Positions 16,747 through 24,859 of a stretch of 28,505 nt of DNA are shown here, in pieces. Origin of the DNA: a virus; the IMG/VR virus record IMGVR_UViG_3300042691_052879, positions 1-28,505 of that record. One strand, written 5' to 3'. The notes beneath the pieces are model-generated. The model worked only from the letters and a program-made list of their open reading frames with translations, did not search any database and had not been told where the DNA came from. Position numbers and translations under genes: made by a program. Position 1 is the stretch's first letter; each line of letters begins with the position of its first letter.

Positions 16747-17094
16747 TTATGCAAAATCGGGCAAGAACCCGATGCTGTTCATACAATCTTGATTAAAGTG
16801 CGCTTGCTGTGAACGCGGATATTTTGAACTCCAAACAATTGTATCATCCTTAGCAATATCTAAATAATAAGTGCTTCCACCAATACCAGCTGTGACAACC
16901 CATTCAGTTCCGCCATTGCGGTCATTGGCTACATATACATCCACCTCATCAAATCGGTTATCGTCATCTAGCACTTCTTCGCTTCTTTCAGTGTCTCTTT
17001 CAAATGAGAAACCGCCAAGACGAAGAGCTTTTTCGATGTCAAATGGAAGATGCGACTCGTTGACAAACTCCGAAAAATTTTTTAGATGCTTCAT
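16747..17094 (-). CDS. Small protein with T4-like capsid-targeting N-terminus, 115 aa
   Basis: The N-terminus MKHLKNFSEFVNES closely resembles the capsid-targeting sequence of T4 internal head proteins (MKTYQEFIAEA), which sends proteins into the prohead before the phage protease cleaves after a hydrophobic-x-Glu. Here the matching site would be V-N-E at residues 11-13. The remaining about 100 residues are acidic with a beta-rich end (EVDVYVANDRNGGTEWVVT, STYYLDI). The gene starts inside the last codon of the amidoligase-like gene (ATGA overlap) with a weak AAGGA upstream, so the two are co-translated. A role as an internal head protein, perhaps injected into the host, is inferred. No family is recognised for the mature part. 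Confidence 0.75.
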   Translation of the reverse strand: MKHLKNFSEFVNESHLPFDIEKALRLGGFSFERDTERSEEVLDDDNRFDEVDVYVANDRNGGTEWVVTAGIGGSTYYLDIAKDDTIVWSSKYPRSQQAHFNQDCMNSIGFLPDFA

Positions 17095-18488
17095 TTTTTA
17101 TCCTTCTTTTTATCTTTTGAATTTTCATTATAGCTGCCCGATGATTCTGCAGGTTCTTTCTCCTCAACAACCATAGTTTCTTTAGAAACTTTTGCAAGCT
17201 TTCCAACTTCACCATTTCGTATCACTCCTCGTTCAACTTGACAGTTAATGATGTTTGACTTGTTTTCAATAAAGCAGTCGTTGCAGGTATTTTCAACATG
17301 CAGCGGAGATTCTACTATTTTTGAAAAATCAACAGTATTTCCTTTAGGAAAAACACTAAATAAAATGCGGCTATTCTTTATCTTGCAACCATAGAATGAA
17401 CATCTCTCAAGCACTCCTTCAATTTCACAGTCAATCATCTCTAAATCAGAAAGCCTGCAATTCTTTAGCTTAGTGCTCTTTAGTTGAAAGCGGCCCGCCT
17501 CGGTATCAAGGTTGAACTCACCCTTGGTCATTCCACCGGTTACGATGACTTCAAATAACTTATCTCGCAAATTTACCCAAACGCCTTCAAGAACATCATC
17601 GTTGTCATTCATATCAAGAGTTACCTTGATATCCGGGAATTCTTTTTTGAAATCCACGTATCTTACAAAGGCTTGAGAAATTTTGTTCTGCTTTTCAATC
17701 ATCTTCTTAAATTCACGGACTTCAGATTTTGTATAATCCATAAAGTTTAGAACTGAATGCATATGAGTTACGAAATAAGACAACAGATCCAAAATCTTTT
17801 TTGTTTTCTTTTCGTAATCCGCACCGCCTATGTATCGGTACTCCAAGTAATTTTTCTCAAGCTTAAGAAAGTTGACTCCATAGTACTTTTCAAAAGGAGT
17901 TTGAAAAGCGTTTCTGCTGTACACCGTGCTATCTTTATTTACAAAGAAAGCAGATTTGTTAGGCAGTATTTCTTTGATACTTCTGGCGTAAACCGAATCC
18001 CTTCTGCTAGGAAAAGATGCATACACATTTTCCTCATCAAATGACAGAATGAACTTTAGAACATTCATGTTTTTGATGTCAAAAATTGTAGGAAGCTCTA
18101 CGTCATCAATTGAAACGTTCATATGAATTGAGCATCTTTCGGTAGTGTACCCGTTATTGCTAATCCATTCTAAGACTTTGATGATTACGTTCCTGGCCTC
18201 CGCGTACTTCATAGGGCCAGTGACCAATTCGCACATAGTCTTTCCGCCAGAGTAATCTGGCTCAAGTTTAAAAATATCACTTGTTGGTGCTATTGGCGAG
18301 TGATATAGCGGCTTCATCTCTTTTATATCGGAAAGAGCCATAGGAACTACAACTCTTTTCCCGATATATTTTGACAATGACCGCGCTGTCTCTACGTGAC
18401 CTTTCAAATTAGAGTAGAACTCGAATTCTACTCCAATCTTTCCTGCTTCTAAAATTTCAGCAGGGCTATAGTTCTTCTTAATTTTCAT
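17091..18488 (-). CDS. Amidoligase-like (COOH-NH2 ligase) protein with beta-helix-like C-terminus
   Basis: The N-terminal about 260 residues look like the amidoligase/glutamate-cysteine-ligase-like fold: GVEFEF (Glu21, Glu23), FKLEPDYSGG (Glu76, Asp78) leading to CELVTGPM (Glu87), the metal/substrate motif CSIHMNV (His122, Asn124) and YLEYRYIGG (Glu216, Arg218). Family members use ATP to form amide or peptide bonds, often adding amino acids to a peptide or protein; the acceptor here is unknown. From about 330 the sequence turns into short repeats (FQLKSTKLKNCRLSDLEMID region, CSFYGCKIKNSRIL) like pentapeptide or right-handed beta-helix repeats, and it ends in a lysine-rich tail. It overlaps the next gene by ATGA and follows the S1 gene. 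The family call is strong by motif order; the function is not proven. Confidence 0.78.
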   Translation of the reverse strand: MKIKKNYSPAEILEAGKIGVEFEFYSNLKGHVETARSLSKYIGKRVVVPMALSDIKEMKPLYHSPIAPTSDIFKLEPDYSGGKTMCELVTGPMKYAEARNVIIKVLEWISNNGYTTERCSIHMNVSIDDVELPTIFDIKNMNVLKFILSFDEENVYASFPSRRDSVYARSIKEILPNKSAFFVNKDSTVYSRNAFQTPFEKYYGVNFLKLEKNYLEYRYIGGADYEKKTKKILDLLSYFVTHMHSVLNFMDYTKSEVREFKKMIEKQNKISQAFVRYVDFKKEFPDIKVTLDMNDNDDVLEGVWVNLRDKLFEVIVTGGMTKGEFNLDTEAGRFQLKSTKLKNCRLSDLEMIDCEIEGVLERCSFYGCKIKNSRILFSVFPKGNTVDFSKIVESPLHVENTCNDCFIENKSNIINCQVERGVIRNGEVGKLAKVSKETMVVEEKEPAESSGSYNENSKDKKKDKK

Positions 18489-18504
18489 CTAAACAGCTTT
18501 TTTA

Positions 18505-18512
18505 TATTTATC
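18505..18512 (-). promoter_or_regulatory. Candidate late-promoter element GATAAATA
   Basis: The minus strand reads GATAAATA 16 bases before the amidoligase-like ATG, seven of eight matching T4 late TATAAATA. It lies in the 42-bp gap after the S1 gene, which also holds a weak 6-bp inverted repeat at 18520-18536 (GAGTAA/TTACTC) without a U-tract. Confidence 0.35.
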
Positions 18513-18530
18513 TCAATGTGAGTAACTTAA

Positions 18531-19745
18531 TTACTCCTCGTTAGGCAACGTTAAAAAGATTTTATCATTGTGAACGCGTTCAACCGATACCATTACGTGA
18601 TCCCCTACAGCAAAGTTTTTCTTCTTTACCTTAATTTCTTTCTTGGAGATCAATCCCACGATATCCTTTTGAAGTTTTACCAGAGTTCCAAATGGTTGTA
18701 TGGAAACAACCTCACCACCTGTGATGATTCCAAGATTCTTTTCCTTGAATTCTTCAAGTTCTTTCATACGAATGCTCGGGTCTTCATCGGTAAGAATGAT
18801 CTTCTTATCTGGTGTAATTTCTTTAATCCAGAAGTGAACGGTGTCTCCTGCCGAGAACTTTCCGTTTTTGAAGTCTTCGCGCATATCAGGAGTCATTTTG
18901 CTAGTGTGTATCAAACCTGTGAAAATTTCATTGAATTCCACAAATACACCAAATTTAGCAGTGCCTGTAACCACTCCAGAATACTTTTCTTCCAAGCTAA
19001 GGCTGTCAATTTTGGAAGGCAATACATGCGAAAGATACTTTTTATGGCTGAATACAAATGTACCAGCATCCTTCAAGTAATCCTCTACCATTACATAAAT
19101 TTCTTTACCGAGCATAGATTCGAAGTCTCTAACTATATTTGCTGCCGCCAGCGATCCTGGTAAGAATCCTTCTACGCCAGCCACATTTACCAAGAAGCCT
19201 CCACCGTTTCTGCTAAGAACTTTTGCGGTGTACGCACTTGTTGGTTTTTCTATCTGATGGAAGAACTCTGTGCGAATGCTTTGCGAATGTCCTTTACTTA
19301 GAGAAGCTATAGTGTATGGCTTGATGGTTTCAATTACCACCTTTTTTCCATCCTCTCCAATGAATCCCGAGAACGCCCCTTCTGTGTTTTTCATCCATTC
19401 CACAAAAGTTTCTTGGTTCATGCCGATAGTTTTGAAATACGGCTTCTCTTTTTCTAATTGAATGACGGCGTCAATCATACCAGAAAGAGTTACTACCATT
19501 TCTTTGTCATTTATGCTGACGACAGAAGTGATTGAGTGATATTCCCCTACTCTTGGTTCTTTTATTCCGCCAGAAACAGATTTTTCATAGCGGAGAAACA
19601 TTTCTTCTGCTCCGCTGTCATGTCTCCAAACTTTCACACCATATTTTTTCAAAATGGTAGGGTTTGGGATTCTTCGTGCTTGACGGTCTTCTGCTTCAAA
19701 AGCCGCCCAGTCAAAGTCGATTGTTGTGTTATTTTTGATTTGCAT
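18531..19745 (-). CDS. S1-domain RNA-binding protein, ribosomal protein S1-like
   Basis: The 404-residue protein has three S1/OB-fold repeats, about 170-238 (AYTAKVLSRNGGGFLVNV), 254-320 (YSGVVTGTAKFGVFVEFNEIFTGLIH) and 338-400 (GIITGGEVVSIQPFGTLVKL), plus a degenerate one near 66-105. The GVFVEF and GLIHTSK signatures are those of bacterial ribosomal protein S1 (four to six repeats, about 400-560 residues). S1 binds A/U-rich leaders and brings mRNA to the 30S subunit. A phage copy could redirect translation to phage mRNAs or protect RNA; this is inference. The minus-strand start is preceded by GATATATAG at 19773-19765, and TATAAATA overlaps the start. It opens the non-structural trio within the late operon. 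Confidence 0.92.
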   Translation of the reverse strand: MQIKNNTTIDFDWAAFEAEDRQARRIPNPTILKKYGVKVWRHDSGAEEMFLRYEKSVSGGIKEPRVGEYHSITSVVSINDKEMVVTLSGMIDAVIQLEKEKPYFKTIGMNQETFVEWMKNTEGAFSGFIGEDGKKVVIETIKPYTIASLSKGHSQSIRTEFFHQIEKPTSAYTAKVLSRNGGGFLVNVAGVEGFLPGSLAAANIVRDFESMLGKEIYVMVEDYLKDAGTFVFSHKKYLSHVLPSKIDSLSLEEKYSGVVTGTAKFGVFVEFNEIFTGLIHTSKMTPDMREDFKNGKFSAGDTVHFWIKEITPDKKIILTDEDPSIRMKELEEFKEKNLGIITGGEVVSIQPFGTLVKLQKDIVGLISKKEIKVKKKNFAVGDHVMVSVERVHNDKIFLTLPNEE

Positions 19746-19764
19746 ATTTATAGGTTTTCTATGT

Positions 19765-19773
19765 CTATATATC
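19765..19773 (-). promoter_or_regulatory. Candidate late-promoter element GATATATAG ahead of the S1 gene
   Basis: This is an exact copy of the 9-mer at 1485-1493, 19 bases before the S1 ATG, in a 50-bp gap. The exact late sequence TATAAATA is also present at 19752-19745 but runs into the ATG, so the upstream copy is the better candidate promoter. Confidence 0.4.
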
Positions 19774-19795
19774 TTCTATGAACTACCCCTTATGG

Positions 19796-22700
19796 TTATG
19801 GAACTGAGACGTATGGAATTACATATGCCGATCCCAGTCCACCTTTTCTTTGAGCTGTGCCTATTAGTTGGTCTAGCCACACCAAGAACGGAATGTTTTT
19901 GATGCTCAGAGACTCCCAAGACGGCAACCTGTCTACCGGTTTAGTTGGATGCAATTTAGTAAACGCTACTCTGGAAGGCGTAAAACTGCAAGCAAGAAGA
20001 GTTACAATGGCTGGCAAATTATTAAAAAGTATCGGAAGAACGGATTCAATGATAGGCTGCACTACTGGCTTGACCACAAATTCACCTACATCATAAAAAG
20101 GTCCGTCATTCCCAGGAAGAGAAATCTTTGGTGGGAATTGAAAGAGCTCAATTATGCTCAGAAAATTGCCTTTTAGAGAATTGACCAGATCTATGATGTT
20201 AGAAATTGTATCTAGTACTGGATAAAGTGTGGATTCCAAAAAGCCATTGATGAAATTCTTGATATCGCTTCCTTTAATGTCAGAAAGAGAAACTCCAAAC
20301 ATTGCTTTGATGATCATTGATACTGCGATGATCTTTGCAGCGTTTCCTTCCTGGATTGCTTCATACACTTTTCCCATTATTAAGCCAATGAGTCCTTCAA
20401 TTGCTATCTGCGCAGCCTCTTTTAAGAGTGTTTTAATCAGAGACGGTGGAATGACAACCTGGGTTGGTAAGCCAACCTTTGGAAGGCGCACCTTAAACTT
20501 TGTAGGTATTTGCTTCACCATGTCAATTGTCTGCTTAAACATATTGTCGTTGAGACCTGCGGGAACTGACAGGTCAGGAATAGCGTCAAGGAGCCCGTTA
20601 ATAGTTCCATAGAACATCGGAGTTGCTCTTGGAAGTGCCTTTGATAGGTCAAGTTCAAAAGATACAAGTTCTGCAATACGTTCTGCAGAAAGCGCGTCTA
20701 TAATAGATGGAGCAGCTTTGATGGCAGCTATGAGAAGATACACGTAAGGCGGTACCGCTGGCAGCGTTATGTTTGTGTAACATGGAAATGGAAGAGGCGG
20801 AACATCTAGCGCTTTTGCAACAAAGCCTAAGATTTCTGGAGTTATTTCTTTAGCAACTTCTCCTAAAACCTCTTTAGCAGCTTTTTTGATTGCGTTGACA
20901 CGTTCTATTACTTTTTCTTCTGCTGTTATATTCACGTCCAGAGAAAGACGATTTTCCAAATCCGATATCTCTTGATCCAGATCTCTAAAAAACTCTTTTA
21001 CTGATGGTTTATCAATTGCTTGTGTAACGCGCTCTTTGATTGTTTTCTTAACATCGAGAACTTTAACAGCAGCACCAATATCCTGGAGGACTGTCTTTTT
21101 CAGTTCCGCCGGAGCGGCTAGAGCTGTCTCTAGCAGTTTTTGGAAGTTGTCAATAATTTCGCCAGGCCCCAAAGTAGGCATCATCAATTTCTTATCGTCC
21201 TTTGGAAATTTGATCACGGGTATTTTCAGTTCATCGATAGCGGCGTTCACTATGCTAAACACTTCAGTTAGACCTCTCTCAATTTGCTGAGCATCGGGTG
21301 GTACAAGCTCAAACGCTTCTTTAATCTTTCTCCGCCTCTCGATAGCCTCGGGTGAGTTTCCTCCAAGTGAAGGCGGGTCGTTAATTTCTAATTGATCAAA
21401 AGAAGACTTGATGTTTTCTTTGAGCTTGTCTATGATATTTTTTCCAGAATCTGGATTGTCAACGTCATTACGAGTGCTACCTGCTAAAAGTTTTCCTAGT
21501 GGCGAGCTTAGATTGATCTTAATTGTTCCAGGAGGAAGAATCAAATCTAGCAGGGCTTTGAGTTCAATGTTGGCCGTTGCGGGGCTGACTACGGTTGGGT
21601 GCGGTATTGAACATGGACCAAACAAGGATACCATAAATGTAGCCTCGCCTTTTTCATCAATGAGCATCACAAACGGAGATGGCACAATTCCAGCCAATGC
21701 AATCCAGACCACGATAGTTCCTATGGGTGTTGTGACAGTGATGATGTGTTTCCACACATATGGAAGAGGTATGCAAAGAATAGGGCTCGGTATGCCCATT
21801 GCTAGAGAAGGAAGCGGAGGAATTGGCGGAGGAATCGGTATTTGTATAGCCACTGGGTAATACCTAAAGAGTCGCTGGCTCATATTAGGCGGGTCAAGCT
21901 CTATGACTGGAAGTAGACTCACCTTTTGCATAATCTTGGTGTATTCCTTCCAATAACAGTTCTTTGTGTAACTTGGACATTTTCCGCTTGGCGGTCTCTG
22001 TCCTACTGGATCTGATCCAAGCAGCTGCTTGCACTGTGCTTCCAGACTTTGATTTTGTGAGCCTCCTTCATCAACACTTGTGAGATTCCGTTTTGCTTCT
22101 TCTTCTATGTCTTTCTCTTTTTGATCAACACATGCCTGTGCATTCTGCATCGTAATTTCCAAGTCGATTAACTCCTGCAGTATGAGCTCAGTATATTTTT
22201 CACAGACAAAAGATTTTCTTCGAAAGTCGTTGATTGAATTTATTGCAAAGATATTTCTCGGGCCATCTAGAAAGTTTCTATTTTGCAATTCTTCAAAGAA
22301 AACTTTTGCTGCCTCTTTTTGAGCTGCATCATTCAAAACATTATTGACATAGTTGCTGTACGCTGTAGATGCTTCAATGTTCAAAGCCGCCTGCTCAACC
22401 CGTATACGCAGGTTTGCGTCCATATTTTCCAAGAAAGCAGTAGCGACTGCGTCATCTACTTCCAGCCCTTCAGCAGCTGCCGGACTTTCTATTATTACAT
22501 CTTCCTCTAGACCGTTCTTTACTATTTTTTGAATTTTTTCACCTATTAAATTTCCTCTGTCATCGTATTGAGGAGGCTGCTGATTGTAACCCTGCTCCTG
22601 GTATGTAAAAAAAGCGTTAATTCTTTGCGCCGAGTAGAATTTATTCCAAACTCCTGTTTCAAATAGGCCAGTGCGATTCTGAATAATGTTGCCTTCTGAC

Positions 22701-24859
22701 GTGTAATACGGAAGTGATATAGGCACTATGTAAGGAGTAAGAGGCGTGGTTACTCCATCTACAGGAATTTGCAATGTTCTTGAAGAGGTTGTTGAAGCCT
22801 GTGTCCAGAGTTCTTTGCATCGATCAGCAATGTTTCCTTTTACCATCACAGTCCAAAATAGATTCTGTGAAGAAACTAAAGACGCATAATTAGGCGGCCA
22901 CCATATGTTTGTGAGCGCATTGGAGGCAGGAGGGAATCCTACAGTATTTGTAAGAGGGTTGTTAGATGACTGCAGGCTTTGTCTAATGCTACTCAGGTCT
23001 TGATTTCCTATTTGTCCTAAAATTTCTACAAATTCATTGAAAGAATCCCGAGTCTCTTCCAATATGGATAACTGATAGTTTCTTTCCTCGGCGCTTAGAA
23101 TTCCATTTGAAAACGCAGCAATATAGTTGGGATCAATAGATTCGCCGTTGGCGCCTGGGGTATACAAAGTCTCTTCTATTAAGGTCTCGAATTTCTCCCG
23201 GTTCGTTGTTATTTCTCTCTCGCTAATTTGAGTAAGCGCAAGTTGCTTAAGAGCAGAATCTCTCTGTATTAAAATGCTTTGTAGTTCTCCATAATAGTTT
23301 TCTAAATTGTCTCGTAATAGATCAAAATACCTGGTAGTGATCCTGTGCTGGAACGTGTGTTCAAAGAACCCCCACCAGCGATCTGACGCATCACTTTTGG
23401 TCTTTGCACACGACTGCATCTCATTGGTAATTTTCTGTAGGCCTTCCATGAATTTTTCCAACTCGCCAATTGCCTCGGCTTGGTTTGGAAGAGAAACGTC
23501 AGGGATATTTAGAGTAGAACCTGCATCGGATTGAAGTAAACCAGAGTCTATAGGGTTTTTAACAAAATCAATTGCAATAAACCCATCCTGATCCGGAGCA
23601 TCGCCAATATCATTGAATTTTGCAGTTAGCGCAGCATCCTCTGCGAGCGGAGCAAGATCACCTTTTTCTCTTGCAAATGCAGAAACAACGTCACCGCTAC
23701 CCGCAATCTTAATGTCCACTGACACAGTTTTTGTCTCAGGACCAGATTGTTCTCCAGGATCTTTGACAAGCACTCTTCCAGGCGCTTTCCAGTTTTTACA
23801 ATTTTGATCATGGACTTTTTGAATTTCCTCAGGCCTATATGGCGCTGGAGATGGTACTCGTTCAGCACATTTGCCTATGACTTTGCCAATATCGGAAGGG
23901 ACCGCCTTTTCTGGTATAATTACCAGATCAGGATCTCCATTTGCAGGAACGGAAGAAAGCTTTTCTATCTCTTTTACGCTCTCCACGGCTTTTACCATAT
24001 CAGCCATTTCTTTTGCAACATCCACGTCTTTCTGTATGTTCACTTTAAGAAGCTCAGCAGTTTCAAAGAAATTCTCTTTATCTGTTGCCAGCTCGAGCAT
24101 TTCTTTTACATATGAGTTTTCAGGTGATGCAAATTGCTCTTTGGCGAGAGCCTTTAGCTCATCCAGGCCTTCTGGTCCAGAAGGTGTGAGCGTTTTTTTG
24201 TATGTGGATCCTTTTAATCTATCAAGAGCTTCTTCGTTGGTTTTTACTGAAAATGCAGGCGCCCATGCAACATCTCCACCGCCTATTTTGAACAGCAGAC
24301 CTAGCGAAACTGGACCAAACTTCATTCCAATAGTTGCCTCAATAGTCTTTGATATAATTGAGATCTTTAAGTTTTGAATTGGTCCCATGTTGATGCTATC
24401 GAAGTCTACTAATTTTGAAACATCGATTCCTGGATGGTCAGTGATCTCGGTGACTTTGAGCCCGCCTACTTCTTTATTAGGATCATCAATTTTTAGGAGT
24501 TCAAAATTCAGGTCTCCGTCTGGCAGACTAAAAACCTCGTCGACTATTTTTCTTAGAGATGCGAGGCCTCCATTTGCATCAACGCTACCAACAAATCTTT
24601 CGTCTTCGGGAATTGCCTCATACGGTCGGTACTCGCTGCCGTCGGCATTTATTTCTACCTTATTGTAGTCATCTGCGCTAACCGTCCGTGTAAATTGATC
24701 CACGACTTGATCAAATTTCTTTAGTATTTGTTCTTTCTCGGACTCTATTCCCGTGCCACTTGGATCCAGAATTTTTCTAATTTCCTCTAAGATCTGCTTT
24801 GCCTCGGGTGATTTAGATTCGCAGCATTCACAATTTATACCATGTATCTCTTTTTTCAT
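19796..24859 (-). CDS. Very large baseplate/hub-associated structural protein, 1687 aa
   Basis: The frame is translationally coupled to the gp5-like gene (TAATG overlap). The N-terminus MKKEIHGINCECCESKSPEA has a CxCC cluster (Cys10, 12, 13) and is followed by long helical, acidic stretches. Around residues 990-1080 comes proline-rich and very hydrophobic sequence (IPPPIPPLPSLAMGIPSPIL, GTIVVWIALAGIVPSPFVML), and near 1360-1390 another (AVPPYVYLLIAAIKAAPSII). C-terminal helices (AAQIAIEGLIGLIMGKVYEA) and the end GSAYVIPYVSVP follow. Large proteins of this kind sit beside the hub gene in some marine T4-type phages. Tape-measure, hub or DNA-ejection roles are all possible; no catalytic motif is visible. 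The hydrophobic stretches could insert in membrane during infection. Confidence 0.8.
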   Translation of the reverse strand: MKKEIHGINCECCESKSPEAKQILEEIRKILDPSGTGIESEKEQILKKFDQVVDQFTRTVSADDYNKVEINADGSEYRPYEAIPEDERFVGSVDANGGLASLRKIVDEVFSLPDGDLNFELLKIDDPNKEVGGLKVTEITDHPGIDVSKLVDFDSINMGPIQNLKISIISKTIEATIGMKFGPVSLGLLFKIGGGDVAWAPAFSVKTNEEALDRLKGSTYKKTLTPSGPEGLDELKALAKEQFASPENSYVKEMLELATDKENFFETAELLKVNIQKDVDVAKEMADMVKAVESVKEIEKLSSVPANGDPDLVIIPEKAVPSDIGKVIGKCAERVPSPAPYRPEEIQKVHDQNCKNWKAPGRVLVKDPGEQSGPETKTVSVDIKIAGSGDVVSAFAREKGDLAPLAEDAALTAKFNDIGDAPDQDGFIAIDFVKNPIDSGLLQSDAGSTLNIPDVSLPNQAEAIGELEKFMEGLQKITNEMQSCAKTKSDASDRWWGFFEHTFQHRITTRYFDLLRDNLENYYGELQSILIQRDSALKQLALTQISEREITTNREKFETLIEETLYTPGANGESIDPNYIAAFSNGILSAEERNYQLSILEETRDSFNEFVEILGQIGNQDLSSIRQSLQSSNNPLTNTVGFPPASNALTNIWWPPNYASLVSSQNLFWTVMVKGNIADRCKELWTQASTTSSRTLQIPVDGVTTPLTPYIVPISLPYYTSEGNIIQNRTGLFETGVWNKFYSAQRINAFFTYQEQGYNQQPPQYDDRGNLIGEKIQKIVKNGLEEDVIIESPAAAEGLEVDDAVATAFLENMDANLRIRVEQAALNIEASTAYSNYVNNVLNDAAQKEAAKVFFEELQNRNFLDGPRNIFAINSINDFRRKSFVCEKYTELILQELIDLEITMQNAQACVDQKEKDIEEEAKRNLTSVDEGGSQNQSLEAQCKQLLGSDPVGQRPPSGKCPSYTKNCYWKEYTKIMQKVSLLPVIELDPPNMSQRLFRYYPVAIQIPIPPPIPPLPSLAMGIPSPILCIPLPYVWKHIITVTTPIGTIVVWIALAGIVPSPFVMLIDEKGEATFMVSLFGPCSIPHPTVVSPATANIELKALLDLILPPGTIKINLSSPLGKLLAGSTRNDVDNPDSGKNIIDKLKENIKSSFDQLEINDPPSLGGNSPEAIERRRKIKEAFELVPPDAQQIERGLTEVFSIVNAAIDELKIPVIKFPKDDKKLMMPTLGPGEIIDNFQKLLETALAAPAELKKTVLQDIGAAVKVLDVKKTIKERVTQAIDKPSVKEFFRDLDQEISDLENRLSLDVNITAEEKVIERVNAIKKAAKEVLGEVAKEITPEILGFVAKALDVPPLPFPCYTNITLPAVPPYVYLLIAAIKAAPSIIDALSAERIAELVSFELDLSKALPRATPMFYGTINGLLDAIPDLSVPAGLNDNMFKQTIDMVKQIPTKFKVRLPKVGLPTQVVIPPSLIKTLLKEAAQIAIEGLIGLIMGKVYEAIQEGNAAKIIAVSMIIKAMFGVSLSDIKGSDIKNFINGFLESTLYPVLDTISNIIDLVNSLKGNFLSIIELFQFPPKISLPGNDGPFYDVGEFVVKPVVQPIIESVLPILFNNLPAIVTLLACSFTPSRVAFTKLHPTKPVDRLPSWESLSIKNIPFLVWLDQLIGTAQRKGGLGSAYVIPYVSVP

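Noticed and set aside
18520-18536. Inverted repeat GAGTAA-CTTAA-TTACTC as a terminator after the S1 gene
   Set aside because: The stem is only 6 bp and A/T-rich, it includes the stop codon and no U-tract follows on the minus strand.
18570-19163. A 197-codon open frame on the plus strand opposite the S1 gene
   Set aside because: It lies wholly antisense to a gene with clear S1 motifs. Its translation is Phe/Tyr/Cys-rich and has no family features, as expected for a shadow frame.
19745-19752. Exact T4 late promoter sequence TATAAATA at the S1 start
   Set aside because: It runs into the ATG, so transcripts from it would begin inside the gene. It is more likely an A/T-rich initiation context; the upstream GATATATAG is the better candidate.
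21408-21860. A 150-codon plus-strand frame inside the 1687-residue gene
   Set aside because: This is a shadow of the proline-rich region; the Gly-rich end (GGIGGGIG) is the complement of the proline codons.
23871-24377. A 168-codon plus-strand frame inside the 1687-residue gene
   Set aside because: It is Ser/Phe-rich, antisense to the N-terminal helical part of the large gene, has no plausible start context and is not followed by any plus-strand gene.
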